Source: Ruegeria faecimaris (GTDB lineage Bacteria; Pseudomonadota; Alphaproteobacteria; Rhodobacterales; Rhodobacteraceae). From it: a stretch of 64,000 nucleotides of DNA. Shown one piece after another: positions 45,220 to 54,210 of this stretch (positions are counted from its first letter, which is position 1; the number at the start of each line of letters is the position of its first letter). The notes under the pieces are model-generated. The model was not told where the DNA came from. It did not search any database and saw nothing but the letters and a program-made list of their open reading frames with translations. Both the position numbers and the translations under genes were made by a program. Location of the stretch: the NCBI RefSeq assembly GCF_900182615.1, contig NZ_FXTE01000001.1, positions 744,001 to 808,000 on the forward strand, read 5' to 3'.

Positions 45220-46250
45220 ACGTCCTCGAAAACGCCCGGAATGCTACGCGGCGCCTCGGTCATCCAATCAGGAACAGGCAATTCTTTTTCGCGCAGGAAT
45301 TCCGGGTTGAACAGCTTGGATTGATAGCGCGTGCCATAATCACACAGGATGGTAACAATGGTATGGCCCGGACCCAGATCCTTGGCCAGGCGCACGGCGC
45401 CAGCCATGTTGATGGCGGTCGATCCGCCCATGACCAGACCTTCGTCGCGCAGAAGGTCAAAGATATAGGGCAACGCTTCGTTATCCGTCATCTGATAGGC
45501 GAAATCCGGTTTGAACCCCTCAAGGTTCTTGGTGATCCGCACCTGCCCAATACCTTCCGCGATCGAGCTTCCCTCCATCGCGATCTCACCGGTTTTGTAA
45601 TAGGAATACAACCCGGCCCCCATCGGATCGACCAATGCGATCTTGACGCCTTTGGGCTGCAGGGCCTCGGCCACACCGGCCAACGTGCCACCTGAGCCAA
45701 CCGCACTAACAAAGCCGTCGACCTTACCGCCGGTTTGCTCCCAGATCTCGGGGCCGGTGGTCTCGACATGGCTCTGACGGTTGGCGACGTTGTCGAACTG
45801 ATTGGCCCAGATTGCGCCATTGGGTTCCGTCTGCGCCAGTTCTTCAGCTAGACGGCGAGAGTAATGTACAAAGTTGTTCGGGTTGCGATACGGCGCTGCC
45901 GGGACCTGAACCAACTGAGCGCCCGCAAGACGCAGCATATCCTTCTTTTCTTCCGACTGGGTCTCGGGGATCACGATCACGGTCTTGAAGCCCATCGACG
46001 CCCCGACAAGCGCCAGACCGATACCGGTGTTTCCGGCGGTGCCTTCAACGATGGTGCCCCCAGGTTTCAGGTCGCCCCGTGCTATGGCATCGCGAATGAT
46101 ATAAAGGGCGGCACGGTCCTTGACCGATTGACCAGGATTCATGAACTCGGCCTTGCCAAGAATTTCACACCCGGTTTCCTCACTGATACGGCGCAGCCGG
46201 ATCAACGGAGTTTTCCCTACTGCGTCGGCAAGGTCTTTCGCAATGCGCAT
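45216..46250 (-). CDS. cysK: Cysteine synthase A
   Basis: A 344-residue PLP enzyme that makes cysteine from O-acetylserine and sulfide. The PLP Lys is in NPGQSVKDRAA; EGTAGNTGIGLALVG is the substrate loop and GSGGTLAGVAEAL binds phosphate. It is of the slightly longer alphaproteobacterial type with a C-terminal extension (WMTEAPRSIPGVFEDV). It sits third in trgA-trgB-cysK, the order found in Rhodobacter sphaeroides, where the locus contributes to tellurite resistance. Confidence 0.94.
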   Translation of the reverse strand: MRIAKDLADAVGKTPLIRLRRISEETGCEILGKAEFMNPGQSVKDRAALYIIRDAIARGDLKPGGTIVEGTAGNTGIGLALVGASMGFKTVIVIPETQSEEKKDMLRLAGAQLVQVPAAPYRNPNNFVHYSRRLAEELAQTEPNGAIWANQFDNVANRQSHVETTGPEIWEQTGGKVDGFVSAVGSGGTLAGVAEALQPKGVKIALVDPMGAGLYSYYKTGEIAMEGSSIAEGIGQVRITKNLEGFKPDFAYQMTDNEALPYIFDLLRDEGLVMGGSTAINMAGAVRLAKDLGPGHTIVTILCDYGTRYQSKLFNPEFLREKELPVPDWMTEAPRSIPGVFEDV

Positions 46251-46316
46251 GGCGCCCTCATTTCTTTACGTATCAACGAAGATTTACAGATGCTACGCAA
46301 CAACCACAAGCCGCGA

Positions 46317-47435
46317 TCACGCCCCACGCAGCCTGTCTCTGTTCCGAGCCAGCCAATGCGCCAGTGACAATAGCGGCAAATCCTTGAACCCATGCCCGTC
46401 GACTTGATCCATGAACTGAGCATAGGGAATGATTTTGGTGCGGATATCCTCACCTTCCGAGGCAAGCCCGCCATCGTCTATCGTTTTCTCAAGATCGGCC
46501 AACCCCACGTAAAGGTAGACGTATTCGGTGGACGATCCGCTGGACGAATAGGCCTCTCCGGCAAATTCAAGCGACTTGAGGCTGATCTGGGCCTCTTCCA
46601 TCGCCTCACGCCGCGCAGCCTGTTGCGGCGTTTCACCGGGGTCAATCATGCCTGCAACGGGTTCCCACATCCACGGCTCGGGGTCTTCGATCAGGAAAAC
46701 CGGCGTCCTAAATTGTTCAACCAAAAGCACCGCATCACGCCCCGGATCATATGGCAGAACCACCACAGCACTGCCCTGCATCAATCCGTTGCGGTTCAGC
46801 ACCGACCCCATCGTGCCGTCATTCCTTCGGTGTTGAAGCTGAACCTCCTGCATGCCGAAATAGTCAATATAGGCATGGGTATGCTCGTGTACGATAACAT
46901 CCTTCTTCGGATCACGCGCGTCACCGGTTCCGCGTTTGCGTGCACCCAGCTTGGCCCAGGCGCGGGTTCGGATCGACGGAAAACTGCGCGCGATCTTGAC
47001 GGCATCGGCCTTGCCGTAATAGCCCATGACCTCTTGCGCGGCGGTTAGGGTCAGATCCGCCCATGCGTCTGCCCAGTCCTGCAAGGACCATAGCTCACCG
47101 GGCGACCACAGGTCAGGCTCGGGAAAGAACACGCAGACTTCGACAACAGAGCCATCGGGCAGTTCAACGGGCTGCAGCTGCAGATCATAATCAAACCCCC
47201 CTTCATAGAAAATCAGTCGCCTGAAATCCTCGGGTTCGAGGCCCTGAACCAGAAGGCCATCCGCAACGCCCCCACGTTCTGGCTGGATCATCGGAAATGC
47301 CTCGCCGCGCACGCTGTAAACCGCGTGATCCTTCAGCTTGGCCTCTGACAAAGTCAGGCGTGACAGCGGACGGCCAAGCACCAGTTGCAGCAGTGGCAGA
47401 TGCCGAAGCGTGCCATAGAAAAACAGATCGTTCAC
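46317..47435 (-). CDS. trgB: TrgB: gamma-glutamylcyclotransferase-like plus Nudix hydrolase
   Basis: A 372-residue fusion. Residues 1-165 resemble gamma-glutamylcyclotransferase (LFFYGTLRHLPLLQLVLG). Residues about 200-365 are a Nudix domain of the ADP-ribose pyrophosphatase kind with the intact box GMIDPGETPQQAARREAMEEAQ (about residue 263 on). The start is a GTG at 47435, just before NDLFFYGTL; a longer frame runs inside trgA. Known from the R. sphaeroides tellurite-resistance locus. Biochemical role in tellurite resistance is not settled; it may be redox or nucleotide clean-up. Confidence 0.88.
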   Translation of the reverse strand: MNDLFFYGTLRHLPLLQLVLGRPLSRLTLSEAKLKDHAVYSVRGEAFPMIQPERGGVADGLLVQGLEPEDFRRLIFYEGGFDYDLQLQPVELPDGSVVEVCVFFPEPDLWSPGELWSLQDWADAWADLTLTAAQEVMGYYGKADAVKIARSFPSIRTRAWAKLGARKRGTGDARDPKKDVIVHEHTHAYIDYFGMQEVQLQHRRNDGTMGSVLNRNGLMQGSAVVVLPYDPGRDAVLLVEQFRTPVFLIEDPEPWMWEPVAGMIDPGETPQQAARREAMEEAQISLKSLEFAGEAYSSSGSSTEYVYLYVGLADLEKTIDDGGLASEGEDIRTKIIPYAQFMDQVDGHGFKDLPLLSLAHWLARNRDRLRGA

Positions 47436-47463
47436 AAGGGTATCTCGCGTTGGTATTTGGGTG

Positions 47464-47904
47464 CTAGCGCCAGCGGCGGCTTGCTTCTTCCGTCGCCAAA
47501 CCGGCGATAAGAGCGCCAATAGCCAAAGTCCACAGAATTTCCGGAGCTAACAACTGTTCGCCATATCCAACGCCAATCTTGAATATCGCCATAAGGGCCT
47601 CGAACGGGCCGTCATAGCGGTGGCGCATGGCCAAGCGGAACATCTCATAGGTGCCCTGAACGAAAAGACCCCAAAACACCAGCGAGGCAATGCCTGTCAG
47701 TCCGTTATTGACGGCAGCGGTCCACCCTTTGCCGGTTCGCTTACCCATGATTTTCCAACCACACGCGACCCCAAGGGCCATGTTGACGACAGTGAAGTAG
47801 CCATAGCTTTTGCCTTCTTCACCATTTGCTATGATCATGCTGGAAACCAGAAATGCCACCACCGCCAGACAAAGGGCTGCGACAAGACGTGAGGCGCTGG
47901 GCAT
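47464..47904 (-). CDS. trgA: TrgA family membrane protein
   Basis: A 146-residue membrane protein with four hydrophobic segments (LVAALCLAVVAFLVSSMII, YFTVVNMALGVACGW, LTGIASLVFWGLFVQGTYEM and LWTLAIGALIAGLA). It matches TrgA of the Rhodobacter sphaeroides tellurite-resistance locus by order (trgA-trgB-cysK), size and topology. The mechanism is unknown. It starts 16 bases after the upstream cfa-like gene ends, implying one operon. Confidence 0.85.
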   Translation of the reverse strand: MPSASRLVAALCLAVVAFLVSSMIIANGEEGKSYGYFTVVNMALGVACGWKIMGKRTGKGWTAAVNNGLTGIASLVFWGLFVQGTYEMFRLAMRHRYDGPFEALMAIFKIGVGYGEQLLAPEILWTLAIGALIAGLATEEASRRWR

Positions 47905-47920
47905 TCTAAAGGTCCGTTTA

Positions 47921-49129
47921 CTAAGTAGGTTTCGCTATGGTGATCTGTGTCACATCACAGTTGCCGGTGTCAAAGGCCGCGCCGCAAGCGGTCAAATAAT
48001 AATTCCACATGCGGCGAAAACGCTCATCAAACCCCATTCCCGAAATCTCGTCCCATTTGTCATTGAACGTCTCGTACCAGCGGCGCAGTGTCAGATCATA
48101 GCTTTTGCCGAATTCTTTTGACTTCACCACGGTCAGACCCGCATTCGCCACCTGCTCCTGCAGAATTGTCGGAGCCGGAAGCATCCCACCCGGAAAGATA
48201 TATTTCTGAATGAAATCAACACCATTCTTATACACATCCCAGCGATGATCGCCAACGGTAATGATTTGCAAGGTTGCCTGTGCGCCAGGTTTTAAGCGAT
48301 CGCGGATGGTGTCGAAATAAACCGGCCAATATTTCTGACCAACCGCCTCGAACATCTCAATAGAGGCGATCCCGTCATATTGGCCCCGTTCGTCACGATA
48401 ATCCTGCAGCTTCAGATCAACTAAATCCGTAAGTCCTTCTTTTTCAATGCGTTGACGGGCAAAGCTCAACTGCTCCTTGCTGATAGTCAAGCCTGTGACC
48501 CGCAGGCCACGCTCTTTTGCTGCATATTCGGCGAAACCACCCCATCCGCAGCCAATTTCCAGAATATGGTCACCGGGTTTGGCACCCATTTCATCAACCA
48601 GACTGGCGTATTTAGCGGTTTGTGCCTTTTCCAAGCTTTCCTGTCCGGTTTCGAACAAGGCACTGGAATAGGTCATGGTGTCATCCAGCCATAACCCATA
48701 GAATTCATTACCTAAATCGTAATGATAAGAGATATTCTTTTTAGCCTGTCGACGGTTGTTTCGATGCAACCAAAAGCGCAGGCGTTCATAGGCCTGTACC
48801 AGAAATTTCCCGGTGAAATCGTCGTACACGGTCTCGGTACCCAGATGCACTAGATCCATGAAGGCACGCAGATCTGGTGTGCTCCAATCGCCTTCCAGAT
48901 ATCCGTCTGAAAACCCCAGCTCACCCTCCCGGATAAGTCGTGCAAATACGTCCGGATTGTGAATATCGACCCGTGCGACAGGCCCAGGGCGTTTGCCTTC
49001 GGTGCGAAATACACGACCGTCTGGCAAGGCAATATCAAGCTGCCCCTGCTCCATCTGGTTCAGCATATTCAGAACATGTGCAAAATATCTTGGCAGGTCT
49101 GTCTGCCCTTCGATTGTAGTTAGAACCAT
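47921..49129 (-). CDS. Cyclopropane-fatty-acyl-phospholipid synthase family methyltransferase
   Basis: A 402-residue SAM-dependent methyltransferase of the CFA synthase group. The SAM motif is HILEIGCGWGGFAEYAA, and the YHYDLGNEFYGLWLDDTMTYSS-like region (about residue 140 on) and SIEMFEAVGQKYW are typical of lipid-modifying members. The ATG at 49129 has GGGGAGAGCGG upstream; an earlier ATG is unsupported. The enzyme may make cyclopropane fatty acids or methylate an unsaturated chain in membrane lipids. Confidence 0.88.
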   Translation of the reverse strand: MVLTTIEGQTDLPRYFAHVLNMLNQMEQGQLDIALPDGRVFRTEGKRPGPVARVDIHNPDVFARLIREGELGFSDGYLEGDWSTPDLRAFMDLVHLGTETVYDDFTGKFLVQAYERLRFWLHRNNRRQAKKNISYHYDLGNEFYGLWLDDTMTYSSALFETGQESLEKAQTAKYASLVDEMGAKPGDHILEIGCGWGGFAEYAAKERGLRVTGLTISKEQLSFARQRIEKEGLTDLVDLKLQDYRDERGQYDGIASIEMFEAVGQKYWPVYFDTIRDRLKPGAQATLQIITVGDHRWDVYKNGVDFIQKYIFPGGMLPAPTILQEQVANAGLTVVKSKEFGKSYDLTLRRWYETFNDKWDEISGMGFDERFRRMWNYYLTACGAAFDTGNCDVTQITIAKPT

Positions 49130-49198
49130 CCGCTCTCCCCTGTGCGGTTGTTGTAGAAGGCTAAAACGAGTTTGTGTTTCTGGCAAGTTTTCAGTTCT

Positions 49199-50623
49199 TT
49201 ACCGGCTTTTTCGGCCCTCATAGGCCGACAAGGCGCGCGCGCGCCCTTCTGCCAAACCCACAACAGGGTTTGGGTATGGCGCAGACGGATCAAGACCCCA
49301 CTTGCAGGGAATGGCTTCAAAATAATCAAGTGCGCTCGAGGGCGGGTTTGACTGTCCTTCGGCCACCCATTTCCGCACATAGTCGCAATAGGGATCATAT
49401 TTTTTTTGCTGCGCCTCGGGGTTAAATATACGGAAAAACGGGGACGCATCTGGGCCGGACCCAGCAACCCATTGCCAACCCATCGCATTTGAGGCCGGAT
49501 CCCAATCGGTCAGGCAATCGGAAAACCAGCCCATACCGATTTTCCAGTGCGCCATCAGATGTTTGGTCAAATAACTGGCGACAATCATCCGGGCGCGATT
49601 GTGCATGCGACCTGTGACGTACATCTGTCGCAACCCAGCATCGACCACGGGAATGCCTGTCCTTGCCTGCTTCCAAGCAATGATCTCGGGGCTAGAGGCG
49701 TTTTGGCCCCAAGGGAACTGATCCCATTCCGGTTTCCAGTTGTTGCTTAACAAATGAGGCGTATGGAACATCAAATGATAGGCAAATTCACGCCAAACCA
49801 ACTGTCGCAAATAGGCTTGGGTACCGGACATGCCGAACATCTCTGCGCCCTGAAGGGCGTGCCAGACGCTACGTGGTCCAATCTCACCCAGCGATAGATA
49901 TTCGGAAATGCCCGACGTTCCATCCTCGGCCAGCTGATCCCGGGCTTCGGGATACCCCGAAAGCCGTTCCAAGAACCGATGGAGCGTTTTGAACGCTGCG
50001 TCTTCCCCTGGCTGTACATAGCGGGCGCACACTGATGCCCCGCGGTTCATTCCCGCGGCCAATCCCCACGACTCCAGAGTATCTGTATGCGGCCATTCCT
50101 TCGGCGGGGTCAGCGCGGCGGGTCGCGCATGTGGGAATGGAACCTCGCGTTTCTGTACCGATCGCCACATTGGTGTAAACACGCGAAAAGGCGTTCCGGT
50201 CTTGGTCTGGACGGTCCAGGGCTCAAAAAGCAGGTGCCCGGAAAACGATTTGGGCTGTACGCCCAATTTGGTCAGAGCCGTCTTGATCCTTGTATCTCGG
50301 GCAATCGTGTCCGGATCGTAAGCCCGAGACCAATAGACCTCGGTGGATCCGGTTTTCTTGATCAGGTTTTGCAGAACCTCCAATGCATCCCCGCGCCGCA
50401 AGATCAGACGGCTTCCCAACTGCGCCAACGAACGGTCAAACACCTCAAGGCCCTTGCCGAGGCGCCATTTAGGAGCCGCACCCAAGGCCTGCCCGAGATC
50501 GTCGAAAATATAGACCGGAATAACTGGCCTCCCCGTTGCCGAAGCAGCGCTGAGTGCAGGATGGTCCGACAGTCGCAAATCCTGTCGGAACCACATAATT
50601 ATCGGCGGGCTCTTGGGTCCCAT
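49199..50623 (-). CDS. phrB: Deoxyribodipyrimidine photolyase
   Basis: A 474-residue class I photolyase that repairs UV pyrimidine dimers with light. N-terminal antenna domain opens IIMWFRQDLRLSDHPAL. The C-terminal FAD domain has the LRQLVWREFAYHLM, MHNRARMIVASYLTKHL and WDPASNAMGWQWVAGSGPDA stretches typical of the family. Start at 50623 with a short head before the first strand. It is followed by the cfa-like gene after about 70 bases. Confidence 0.94.
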   Translation of the reverse strand: MGPKSPPIIMWFRQDLRLSDHPALSAASATGRPVIPVYIFDDLGQALGAAPKWRLGKGLEVFDRSLAQLGSRLILRRGDALEVLQNLIKKTGSTEVYWSRAYDPDTIARDTRIKTALTKLGVQPKSFSGHLLFEPWTVQTKTGTPFRVFTPMWRSVQKREVPFPHARPAALTPPKEWPHTDTLESWGLAAGMNRGASVCARYVQPGEDAAFKTLHRFLERLSGYPEARDQLAEDGTSGISEYLSLGEIGPRSVWHALQGAEMFGMSGTQAYLRQLVWREFAYHLMFHTPHLLSNNWKPEWDQFPWGQNASSPEIIAWKQARTGIPVVDAGLRQMYVTGRMHNRARMIVASYLTKHLMAHWKIGMGWFSDCLTDWDPASNAMGWQWVAGSGPDASPFFRIFNPEAQQKKYDPYCDYVRKWVAEGQSNPPSSALDYFEAIPCKWGLDPSAPYPNPVVGLAEGRARALSAYEGRKSR

Positions 50624-50671
50624 GACTGCTCCGTATTGTTTACCTTTCTACGCAGCAGTCTCAGAACTGGA

Positions 50672-51898
50672 TCACAAAACAGCGTCCAACGCATTCAAAA
50701 GCTGATCAATTTCCCGTTTCGATGTGTAATGCGTAAAGCTGACTCGCAAAACACCTTGACCCAGATCCACACCCATGGCCTGCAAAGGACGCACGGCATA
50801 GAAATCTCCGCCACCGGCCATAACCCCATGCGAGGCAAGACTGGCAGCAACAGATTCAGCATTTCGGTTCAGCGCCAGCGCGACCGTTGGCGCACGCCGC
50901 GAGGCATCAGAGGTTCCGATCAGACGGGCTGCATTACGATCTTTAACCGCATCCAGAACCGGTTGTAGCAGGGCGATCTCGTGCCCGCGCATCAGGTCGT
51001 GGACAAACGCCCCCCGCGCTGCAGCACCAGTTCCGGGTCCGTCATGATGTTCGCATAATAGATCGACGTAATCCGCCATGCCCGCGCTGGCGGCGATCTG
51101 TGCGTGATCCGGCCCTGCAGGGGTAAATCGTTGATAAAGAACATCGCCGTTGAAATAGTGCCCCTGATTGGGCAACAGCTCCCCCAATGCCCGGCGGATC
51201 ACCATGCATCCCTGATGAGGACCATAGGTTTTATACGCCGAAAACAGATAGATATCCGGTCCCAGATCACCGACATTCGGAAATCCATGCGGCGCGTAAG
51301 AGACACCGTCGACGCAGACAAACGCGCCAGCCGCATGTGCAATCGCAGTTATCTCGGTAACCGGATTGATTTCCCCGACCACGTTCGAACAATGCGGAAA
51401 ACAGACCAGACGCACCTTTTCGTCCAGAATGTCCTCAAGATCCTGCGGGTTCAGAGACCCGGATTCGGGGTCTATCTGCCATTCGCGAACCTCTATGCCC
51501 TCATCAGCAAGACGGCGCCAAGGCCCCGAATTGGCCTCATGATCTTGATTTGTCACGACAATCGCATCACCCGGCTGCATCCACTGTCGGAATGCCTGCG
51601 CCAGAACATAGGTGTTCTGCGTGGTCGACGGGCCAAAGCTCAGTTCATCTGCATCCACACCCATGATCGCAGCCATTCGGGCGCGGGCCTCGTCCATTTC
51701 CTCTCCGGCCAGACGGCTGGCATCATAGGGGGCATAGGGCTGTACCTTGCGCTGGGTGTAATAGCGCGTCAAACGATCAAGCACCGGCTTGCAAGTATAT
51801 GATCCACCAGCATTTTCGAAAAATGCCTGCCCCTGCAGGCTGGGTTCGGAAAAAGCCGGGAACTGCGACCGAACAAAATTGATATCCAGAGTGCTCAT
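50672..51898 (-). CDS. Aminotransferase class V (cysteine desulfurase-like) protein
   Basis: A 408-residue PLP enzyme of the class V fold. The PLP Lys is in YLFSAYKTYGPHQGCMV; FENAGGSYTCKPVLDRL, SFGPSTTQNTYVLAQ and FVCVDGVSYAPHG are typical of cysteine desulfurase/selenocysteine lyase-like members. It lacks the long mobile loop with a conserved active Cys seen in IscS, so a different amino-acid lyase role is likely. The ATG at 51898 has GGAGG eight bases upstream. It is followed 48 bases later by phrB. Confidence 0.85.
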   Translation of the reverse strand: MSTLDINFVRSQFPAFSEPSLQGQAFFENAGGSYTCKPVLDRLTRYYTQRKVQPYAPYDASRLAGEEMDEARARMAAIMGVDADELSFGPSTTQNTYVLAQAFRQWMQPGDAIVVTNQDHEANSGPWRRLADEGIEVREWQIDPESGSLNPQDLEDILDEKVRLVCFPHCSNVVGEINPVTEITAIAHAAGAFVCVDGVSYAPHGFPNVGDLGPDIYLFSAYKTYGPHQGCMVIRRALGELLPNQGHYFNGDVLYQRFTPAGPDHAQIAASAGMADYVDLLCEHHDGPGTGAAARGAFVHDLMRGHEIALLQPVLDAVKDRNAARLIGTSDASRRAPTVALALNRNAESVAASLASHGVMAGGGDFYAVRPLQAMGVDLGQGVLRVSFTHYTSKREIDQLLNALDAVL

Positions 51899-52094
51899 GG
51901 CACGTGCCTCCTTGATCATGCTTGCCTATCCAAGAGGTGCCCGAGCATGATTTCGGAACCCTCAGAAATCATGGCAGGTCTTCCAGCCCAGCCGACACTT
52001 TCAGGTGCCCGCAGAACCTGCGCCTTTGCCGCGCAAGTACGCCGACAAATTGCCCACAGCTTTTGCCATCGTCAAGAACACTGTGCCCTGAACC

Positions 52095-52123
52095 AAAGAA
52101 AAAGCCGGGCAATCATGCCCGGC
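52095..52123 (-). terminator. Rho-independent terminator of pyrH
   Basis: GCCGGGC (52104-52110) pairs with GCCCGGC (52117-52123) around a six-base loop; on the minus strand it is followed by TTTTTCTTT. It lies about 25 bases after the pyrH stop and shows that pyrH transcription ends here. Confidence 0.88.
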
Positions 52124-52148
52124 CTTGAAAATGAGTACCGTTCGGGTG

Positions 52149-52901
52149 TCAGCCTTGAACTTTTGTGTAGGTTCCCTCACCGGCCAGGATACCGCGGAAA
52201 CCGCCCGGCTCATCCAATCCGAATACGATCAGAGGCAGGTTATTGTCGCGCGCTAGCGCAATGGCCGATGCATCCATGACTTTCAGCCGCTTTGCCAACA
52301 CGTCATCGTAGCTGACCGAGTCATAACGCACCGCATCCGAATGTTCTTTGGGGTCTTTGTCATAGACACCGTCCACGCCGTTCTTACCCATAAAGATCGC
52401 CTCGCAAGCCATCTCATTGGCGCGCAGTGTCGCTGCGGTATCTGTGGTGAAATACGGATTCCCTGTTCCAGCGGCAAAGATGCAGACCCGTTTCTTTTCC
52501 AGATGCCGCACAGCGCGGCGGCGGATGTAAGGCTCGCAAACCTCATCCATACGAATGGCCGAGATCACACGAGTAAATACGCCAACCTCCTCAAGCGCCG
52601 ATTGCATGCCAAGCGCATTCATGACCGTAGCCAGCATACCCATGTAATCCGCCGTCGTCCGTTCCATCCCCTGAGCTGAACCGCTGAGACCGCGAAAGAT
52701 GTTGCCACCACCGATGACCATACAAATCTCGACCCCTAGATCGTGAACAGACTTTACCTCTTGCGCGATGCGCTGAACGGTGGGCGGATGCAGGCCAAAC
52801 CCCTGATCTCCCATCAGCGCCTCGCCCGAAATCTTCAGCATCACTCGGCTGTATTTCGCCTTGGTTGTATCGACAGTGTCGGTTGTGGGGGAAAGGGTCA
52901 T
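52149..52901 (-). CDS. pyrH: UMP kinase
   Basis: A 250-residue amino-acid-kinase-fold enzyme that phosphorylates UMP to UDP. Diagnostic parts are [39 protein letters not shown] and [16 protein letters not shown]. It carries a short hydrophilic N-terminal tail. Unlike the common pyrH-frr order, a terminator follows it directly and no ribosome recycling factor gene is present. It is divergent from miaA across 95 bases. Confidence 0.95.
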   Translation of the reverse strand: MTLSPTTDTVDTTKAKYSRVMLKISGEALMGDQGFGLHPPTVQRIAQEVKSVHDLGVEICMVIGGGNIFRGLSGSAQGMERTTADYMGMLATVMNALGMQSALEEVGVFTRVISAIRMDEVCEPYIRRRAVRHLEKKRVCIFAAGTGNPYFTTDTAATLRANEMACEAIFMGKNGVDGVYDKDPKEHSDAVRYDSVSYDDVLAKRLKVMDASAIALARDNNLPLIVFGLDEPGGFRGILAGEGTYTKVQG

Positions 52902-52996
52902 GTTGCGCTCCGGGCTGGCACGGGTTTAATTCCGGCGCAAAATGAAGCAAAAGCTCCGCAGGTTCAATGCGGATGATGAGGAATGAGGCAACCTGA

Positions 52997-53890
52997 ATGG
53001 CCAATGCCAAGATGACGCAGTTTTGGGACCGCCTTCCCCCTATTCCTGACGACAAACCCGTCTTGATCGCCGGGCCTACCGCATCGGGGAAATCAGCATT
53101 GGCGCTGAAGATCGCCGAAACGTTCGGCGGCGTGATCGTCAATGCAGACGCAAGCCAGGTTTATGATTGCTGGCGCGTGATCTCGGCGCGTCCCTCCGCC
53201 GAGGAAGAAGCCCGCGCGCCGCATCTGCTTTATGGTCATGTGCCTTATGATCAGGACTATTCGACTGGCCACTGGTTGCGCGAGGTCAAGCCATTGCTGT
53301 CCGGCGGAAAGCGCCCCATCATTGTGGGCGGTACAGGTTTGTATTTTTCTGCCCTGACCGAAGGTATGGCCGATATCCCGGCGACTCCGACCAAAGTTCG
53401 GGCTGCCGCGGATCAACTGGACCTAGCTACACTGATTGATGGGGTCGATGCTAAAACCCTGGCCGGGATTGACACCCGGAATCGCGCCCGCGTTCAACGC
53501 GCGTGGGAAGTTCAGCAAGCCACCGGGCGCAGCTTGCGGGACTGGCAAGCCGACACCCCTCCTCCGGTCCTGAACCCGCAAGACGCCGTGCCCATTGTGT
53601 TTGATGTCGACAAAGAATGGCTATTGGATCGGATCAGGCGCCGGTTTGACCTGATGCTGGAAAGTGGTGCTTTGGAAGAAGTTGAGGCGATGCGAAACCG
53701 GTATGACGCCTCGCTGCCGTCTTTCAAGGCCATCGGCGTTCCCGAGTTGGTAGCCTATCTTGAAGGCCGTATCACACTGGATGACGCGCGCGAGCGTGCC
53801 ACAATCTCGACCCGTCAATTTGCCAAACGTCAGCGCACGTGGTTTCGCGCACGCATGAGAAACTGGATTCGCGCTGATTTATCAAAGTGA
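52997..53890 (+). CDS. miaA: tRNA dimethylallyltransferase
   Basis: A 297-residue enzyme that adds a dimethylallyl group to A37 of tRNAs reading codons that start with U. P-loop [33 protein letters not shown] matches the MiaA DAxQVY region; [15 protein letters not shown] and [14 protein letters not shown] are also diagnostic. An ATG five codons further in is an alternative start. Its substrates include the tRNA-Ser class, though the GGA isoacceptor itself is not a target. Confidence 0.94.
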   Translation: MANAKMTQFWDRLPPIPDDKPVLIAGPTASGKSALALKIAETFGGVIVNADASQVYDCWRVISARPSAEEEARAPHLLYGHVPYDQDYSTGHWLREVKPLLSGGKRPIIVGGTGLYFSALTEGMADIPATPTKVRAAADQLDLATLIDGVDAKTLAGIDTRNRARVQRAWEVQQATGRSLRDWQADTPPPVLNPQDAVPIVFDVDKEWLLDRIRRRFDLMLESGALEEVEAMRNRYDASLPSFKAIGVPELVAYLEGRITLDDARERATISTRQFAKRQRTWFRARMRNWIRADLSK

Positions 53891-54210
53891 TACTTAAGGT
53901 CGTTACAAACACATTTTCAAGACAACAGCCGCAGGTTCGAAGTGATCGAATCTGATTGGCGGTCACTTATTTGAATTACCCGGAGCACAGATTAAGCATC
54001 CGCGATGACGGAAACTTCGGCCTCAAAATGTCGCTTTTGTGCAGTTGATGACGATTTCCGACATTGACCTCATGGGAAATCTGGTGCCGAATGACGCCAT
54101 GGGGATGCTGCATATCCAAAAAAAAACACACGAACCTGCTGCCTGACACCAACCGGTCTGAGCGGTTCAGAGCTACTTCATCAAAATCGATGTCACAGGG
54201 AGAGACATTA
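53891..54210. other. Leader region upstream of the peptide ABC operon
   Basis: About 320 bases without a supported gene. It should hold the promoter of the following importer. Two dyads stand out: TTCGA-AGTGA-TCGAA (53936-53950) and AACCG-N7-CGGTT (54151-54167), the second about 45 bases before the first gene. A nine-base A run lies at 54118-54126. I cannot assign binding proteins. Confidence 0.5.
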
